Origin: Leptolyngbya sp. FACHB-8 | Lineage (GTDB): Bacteria; Cyanobacteriota; Cyanobacteriia; Elainellales; Elainellaceae | Direction of reading: 5' to 3' | NCBI RefSeq assembly: GCF_014695575.1 | Contig: NZ_JACJOO010000040.1 | Coordinates: 21,706 to 85,705 of the forward strand | DNA: 64,000 nucleotides | Shown here: in pieces, positions 61,414 through 64,000 of the stretch | Layout of the letters: each line of letters opens with the position of its first letter | Position numbering within the stretch: position 1 is the first letter of the stretch | Translations under genes and position numbers: made by a program | The notes under the pieces: generated by a model | What the model saw: the letters and a program-made list of their open reading frames with translations, nothing else | Told to the model about the DNA's origin: nothing | Databases searched by the model: none

Positions 61414-62523
61414 TTAAACGCTGGTTAGGCGGGTCCAATACCGGTCATACAACTCGGCAGTTTTATCATCAACTGGGGCAATGCCTTCGCACTTCTCCAG
61501 AAGATTCTGGGGTGGATAGAGATTTTTGTTATTGCGGAGTTCTGCGGGCAACAGCTCTGTCGCAGCTTTACTGCTAGTCGCAAACTTGAGCCGCTCAACA
61601 ATTCCAGTCAGGTTTTGGGGGTTGAGAACATAGTTAATCCAGGCGTATGCGGCTTCAGGATTGGGAGCCGTGCGAGGAATGGCCATCGTATCTACCCATA
61701 GAGATGACCCACTAGCAGGAATGGTGTAGGCAATATCGGGGTTTTCTTCCATTAGGGCGATCGCATCTGACGAGTAAGCCATTGCTACCAGCACATCTCC
61801 CGTCATCACCTGATCACGCCATCCATCTGTGGTGAAATTAACGATCGCAGGTTTCAGTTGCACCAACTGGTTATAGGCTGCCTCAATTAGCAGAGGATCC
61901 GTCGTATTGTAGGATTTTCCCATAGAGCGTAAGGTAGCTCCCATCACCTCTCGCACGTCGTTGAATAGAGTTAAACGGCGCTTCCAATCATTCTTGCGTT
62001 CCCAAAGATCATCCCAATCTGTAATGCTTGGCTGCACCTGCTTGGTGTTGTACACCAGCCCCGTTGTACCCCAAATCGCTGGGATACTGTGCTGATTTTT
62101 GGAGTCATAAACAGGATTCTGAAATTTGGTTTGCAGGGTATTTATATGCTCGAGCTTGCTTCTATCCAGCTCGCTCAGCATATTCAACTCGACCATCTGC
62201 TGCACCATATAGTCCGAAGGGTAGATCACACTATAAGTGTTGCCGCCTCCGGCCTGCATTTTGGCCAGCATGGTTTCATTGGAATCGAAGATGTCGGCAA
62301 TAACGCGGATTCCCGTTGCTTGTTCAAAATTTTGCAAAAGCTGGTCATCGGTGTAGCCCGACCAGGTATAGACGTGCAGGGTACCGGAACTAGAGGCGGG
62401 AGATGTGGTGGGACTGGCTTGAATATCTGCAAAGCCGCGGCGGCATCCTGATAGCGCTGATGCTGCCAGAGCTGAGCCCGACATTTGCAAAAACCATCGC
62501 CGGTTGAAAAGGCTGTTCATCAC
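61414..62523 (-). CDS. potD: Spermidine/putrescine-binding lipoprotein PotD
   Basis: A 369-residue periplasmic solute-binding protein. The N-terminus has a Tat-like NRRWFLQMSG and a lipobox ending ASALSGC (cysteine at about residue 27). The mature domain reads TLHVYTWSGYTDDQLLQNFEQATGIRVIADIFDSNETMLAKMQAGG and contains the PotD/PotF conserved SDYMVQQM, WGTTGLVYNTKQV and YSSDAIALMEENPDIAYTIPASGSSLWVDTMAIPR. Its permease and ATPase genes are not within the window on this side. Confidence 0.93.
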   Translation of the reverse strand: MMNSLFNRRWFLQMSGSALAASALSGCRRGFADIQASPTTSPASSSGTLHVYTWSGYTDDQLLQNFEQATGIRVIADIFDSNETMLAKMQAGGGNTYSVIYPSDYMVQQMVELNMLSELDRSKLEHINTLQTKFQNPVYDSKNQHSIPAIWGTTGLVYNTKQVQPSITDWDDLWERKNDWKRRLTLFNDVREVMGATLRSMGKSYNTTDPLLIEAAYNQLVQLKPAIVNFTTDGWRDQVMTGDVLVAMAYSSDAIALMEENPDIAYTIPASGSSLWVDTMAIPRTAPNPEAAYAWINYVLNPQNLTGIVERLKFATSSKAATELLPAELRNNKNLYPPQNLLEKCEGIAPVDDKTAELYDRYWTRLTSV

Positions 62524-62670
62524 TTTCTAGGGCTACTGACGGGAGCAACCGATGCAAAAAGATTCCAGACCCATTATCGCCATGATCAGCCTATCTGCTC
62601 GAAAAGTGATTTACAACACGCAATCTTAGTGATAAGTATCTCAACTCAGTGCAACCTTAATCCGCCGAGT

Positions 62671-62771
62671 ACTAGTACGCTGAGGCGGAAATCCATCACC
62701 TATGTTTTGTGTGGGGTGCGAAGCACCCCACACAAAACATAGGTTGTGAACTTAGGCCGCAGCCTACTAGT
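62671..62771. repeat. Inverted-end element H with central hairpin
   Basis: The 30-bp ends (ACTAGTACGCTGAGGCGGAA... and, inverted, ACTAGTAGGCTGCGGCCTAA...) enclose a perfect 20-bp-arm hairpin (CCTATGTTTTGTGTGGGGTG) with tip CGAAG. The total of 101 bp looks like a MITE-sized element. I saw no second copy in the window. Confidence 0.65.
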
Positions 62772-62815
62772 GGTCTATCAATGTTGGGTACATCCCACTT
62801 TTGCAAATTTGGAAA

Positions 62816-62866
62816 CCCACTTTTGTAAGTGAAGTGGGCAAAGCCCTCTTCACTTACAAAAGTGGG
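62816..62866. repeat. Hairpin CCCACTTTTGTAAGTGAAG
   Basis: CCCACTTTTGTAAGTGAAG pairs with its inverted copy around GTGGGCAAAGCCCT. An additional direct copy of CATCCCACTTTTG lies just upstream at 62791. Confidence 0.62.
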
Positions 62867-62921
62867 ATGCACCCGTCAATGTTTAAGTGTGGGGTCATCC
62901 CATACTTAAATATTAAATTTA

Positions 62922-62959
62922 AGGAATTTTTGAGGGGGCATAAATCCTCAAAAATTCCT
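62922..62959. repeat. Hairpin AGGAATTTTTGAGG
   Basis: Perfect 14-bp arms around a 10-nt loop, in the gap upstream of the L,D-transpeptidase gene. Confidence 0.55.
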
Positions 62960-63184
62960 GGACGGAGTAATAAGGCGCGCTTTAAAGGTTGCTGGAAGGT
63001 GTTTTTGCTTGCGCGAAACACATAAAAAACACCATTTAAAACAGATCTAGTCCTTTCTGCGTCCCTGTTATATGAAGCAACAAAAAGTGGAACTGTTAGA
63101 TTAGAACTGCGCTATGGTGTCGGTGCAAAACCGCAACGTTACAGTATCCGTCCACCCTTCCCGTCTGGTTGCTCTTTCAATAGC

Positions 63185-63808
63185 ATGAATGTTCGTCACG
63201 TGTCTCGGATTGGATTTTTCCACAAGCCTCCTTTCCTCAAGCTTGGGGTGTTTCTCTGCTCTGCTTTCCTCCTGATGGGAAATGCTGAAGCGGTTACCCC
63301 GGCCCAAACAGCTCCTGCTCAGGCAAACCAAACGACCGTACCTCGTCGTTTGGGAGTACGTTTACCCGCTCTACCCAGCCTGACAAACGCAGATCCCTAT
63401 CTCCCAGATGCCGAGTTGCTGCCGACCCATCTACTGTTACGTCTGGGTGAACGGCGAGTTTATGTCTACTCGAATGATGTTGTGATGGCTGCCTATCCCG
63501 TTGCCATTGGCCGTGCCAATACCCCTACCCCAACTGGCGAATTCCAAGTCTTCGAAATGGTTGAAAATCCGGTATGGCAGAGCCCGTGGACAGGAGCCGT
63601 GGGAGATCCTGGCCCGGATAGTGCCCTCGGGCTTCGGTGGATTGGTTTTGCCCACATGCCGAATGGAGTTATTGGTTTCCATGGTACACCTACGGTGTCA
63701 TCCATTGGCCAGGCTGCATCTAACGGTTGTGTTCGCTTAAGAAACGAGCACGTATTGCAGTTGTTTCAATATGCTCAGATTGGTATGAGGGTTGTAGTCG
63801 AGCCGTAG
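63185..63808 (+). CDS. L,D-transpeptidase (YkuD domain)
   Basis: A 207-residue secreted enzyme. The N-terminus is a signal peptide (LKLGVFLCSAFLLMGNAEAVTPA). The YkuD domain spans about residues 80-207: LLLRLGERRVYVYSNDVVMAAYPVAIG, TPTPTGEFQVFEM, and the active-site pair HGTP...SNGCVRL with catalytic cysteine. It forms 3-3 cross-links in peptidoglycan or attaches proteins to it. It could complement PBP1A, encoded 12 kb upstream. Confidence 0.92.
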   Translation: MNVRHVSRIGFFHKPPFLKLGVFLCSAFLLMGNAEAVTPAQTAPAQANQTTVPRRLGVRLPALPSLTNADPYLPDAELLPTHLLLRLGERRVYVYSNDVVMAAYPVAIGRANTPTPTGEFQVFEMVENPVWQSPWTGAVGDPGPDSALGLRWIGFAHMPNGVIGFHGTPTVSSIGQAASNGCVRLRNEHVLQLFQYAQIGMRVVVEP

Positions 63809-63946
63809 GAAGGCAGAGGACAGAAGCAAGAGAATGCTGTAGAGTTTGAAACTTTGGAACAGCTCACATTACGACATGCTTTAGCTAATACCAAACAAAT
63901 ATGAAGCTGCGCCAAACTAGAAGAGTCCTCTTTGAGGTGATGGGCG

Positions 63947-64000
63947 ATGACAGGACGTCCTTTTCAAGTCACGGTGACGGAGAGCCTGGAGCAGTTAGAG
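63947..64000 (+). CDS. Start of a protein, possibly an IS630-type transposase (cut by the window end)
   Basis: Eighteen codons are visible (MTGRPFQVTVTESLEQLE). GAGGTG 7 nt upstream supports the ATG at 63947. The ESLEQLE pattern after a short basic-polar start resembles the N-terminus of cyanobacterial IS630-family transposases, whose helix-turn-helix would follow. Too little is seen to be sure. Confidence 0.4.
   Translation, partial: MTGRPFQVTVTESLEQLE

Larger units (their letters stand above)
62524..63184. other. Intergenic region with several palindromes
   Basis: A 661-bp divergent gap containing the H element, two more hairpins listed separately, and a third near 62995-63033 (AAGGTGTTTTT...AAAAAACACC). 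No gene is supported. The promoter of the L,D-transpeptidase gene should be in the last 100 bp. Confidence 0.45.

Noticed and set aside
4641..62771. A CRISPR array, because of the repeated palindromes.
   Set aside because: The repeats are dispersed singly, not spaced at regular intervals, and no cas gene is present.

Overview
This window is a piece of a cyanobacterial chromosome, very probably from a filamentous species. Evidence for a cyanobacterium: a high-light-inducible protein, a Psb35-like photosystem II protein, a glutamine synthetase inactivating factor behind a glutamine riboswitch, cyanobacterial families (DUF3181, DUF3531, DUF4278, DUF6391), LL-diaminopimelate aminotransferase, and frequent GCGATCGC (HIP1) octamers. 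The fraC-fraD-fraE set points to a filamentous organism. Genes lie on both strands in short runs. Most are housekeeping, and I see no phage, CRISPR array or resistance island.

Layout. 0-3 kb: end of a PhnE-type permease, then fraCDE on the minus strand. 3-12 kb: a tandem cobalamin adenosyltransferase-like protein, fluoride exporter crcB, manganese exporter mntP, dapL, gpsA, two small proteins, an ABC ATPase, smpB, a YciI protein and a 2H phosphoesterase. 12.6-13.4 kb: an NtcA site, a glutamine riboswitch and gifB. 13.8-24.7 kb: a minor pilin, a MidA-type methyltransferase, an Hli protein, a sulfotransferase, DUF4112, RNase III with an altered active site, RNase R, rpsR-rpmG, an RDD protein and moeA. 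25.5-36.3 kb: principal sigma factor, a response regulator, secreted and envelope proteins, a NifS-like enzyme, a VanX-like peptidase, a PPC-CAP protein and a methyltransferase. 36.4-50 kb: conserved unknowns, pyrD, a 919-residue multi-GAF pseudokinase, an SDR enzyme, intronless tRNA-Leu(UAA), a CbiG-CobJ fusion, a glycosyltransferase and a methionine gamma-lyase-like enzyme. 50.7-64 kb: PBP1A, psb35, rsmB, ndk, speA, a STAS-sugar transferase fusion, potD, an L,D-transpeptidase and the start of a possible transposase.

How the genes work together. The clearest unit is nitrogen control at 12.7-13.3 kb. An NtcA box overlaps the promoter and a glutamine aptamer sits in the leader of a glutamine synthetase inhibitor, so the gene should be off under nitrogen limitation and on when glutamine is plentiful. 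Envelope and surface functions recur: septal Fra proteins, PBP1A, L,D-transpeptidase, VanX-like peptidase, exopolysaccharide priming, pilin and a PilP-like lipoprotein. SpeA and PotD make and import polyamines.

The most striking structural feature is the intergenic DNA. Almost every gap holds long, near-perfect palindromes. Many belong to dispersed families (called A-H here) with conserved terminal inverted repeats or stem bases and different tips, and the differences are usually matched on both arms. Family A (19-bp ends around one or two hairpins) has five copies and a fragment. Family B has two long copies and one shorter relative, and families C-G have two to four copies each. All calls come from reading the sequence; no database search was run.
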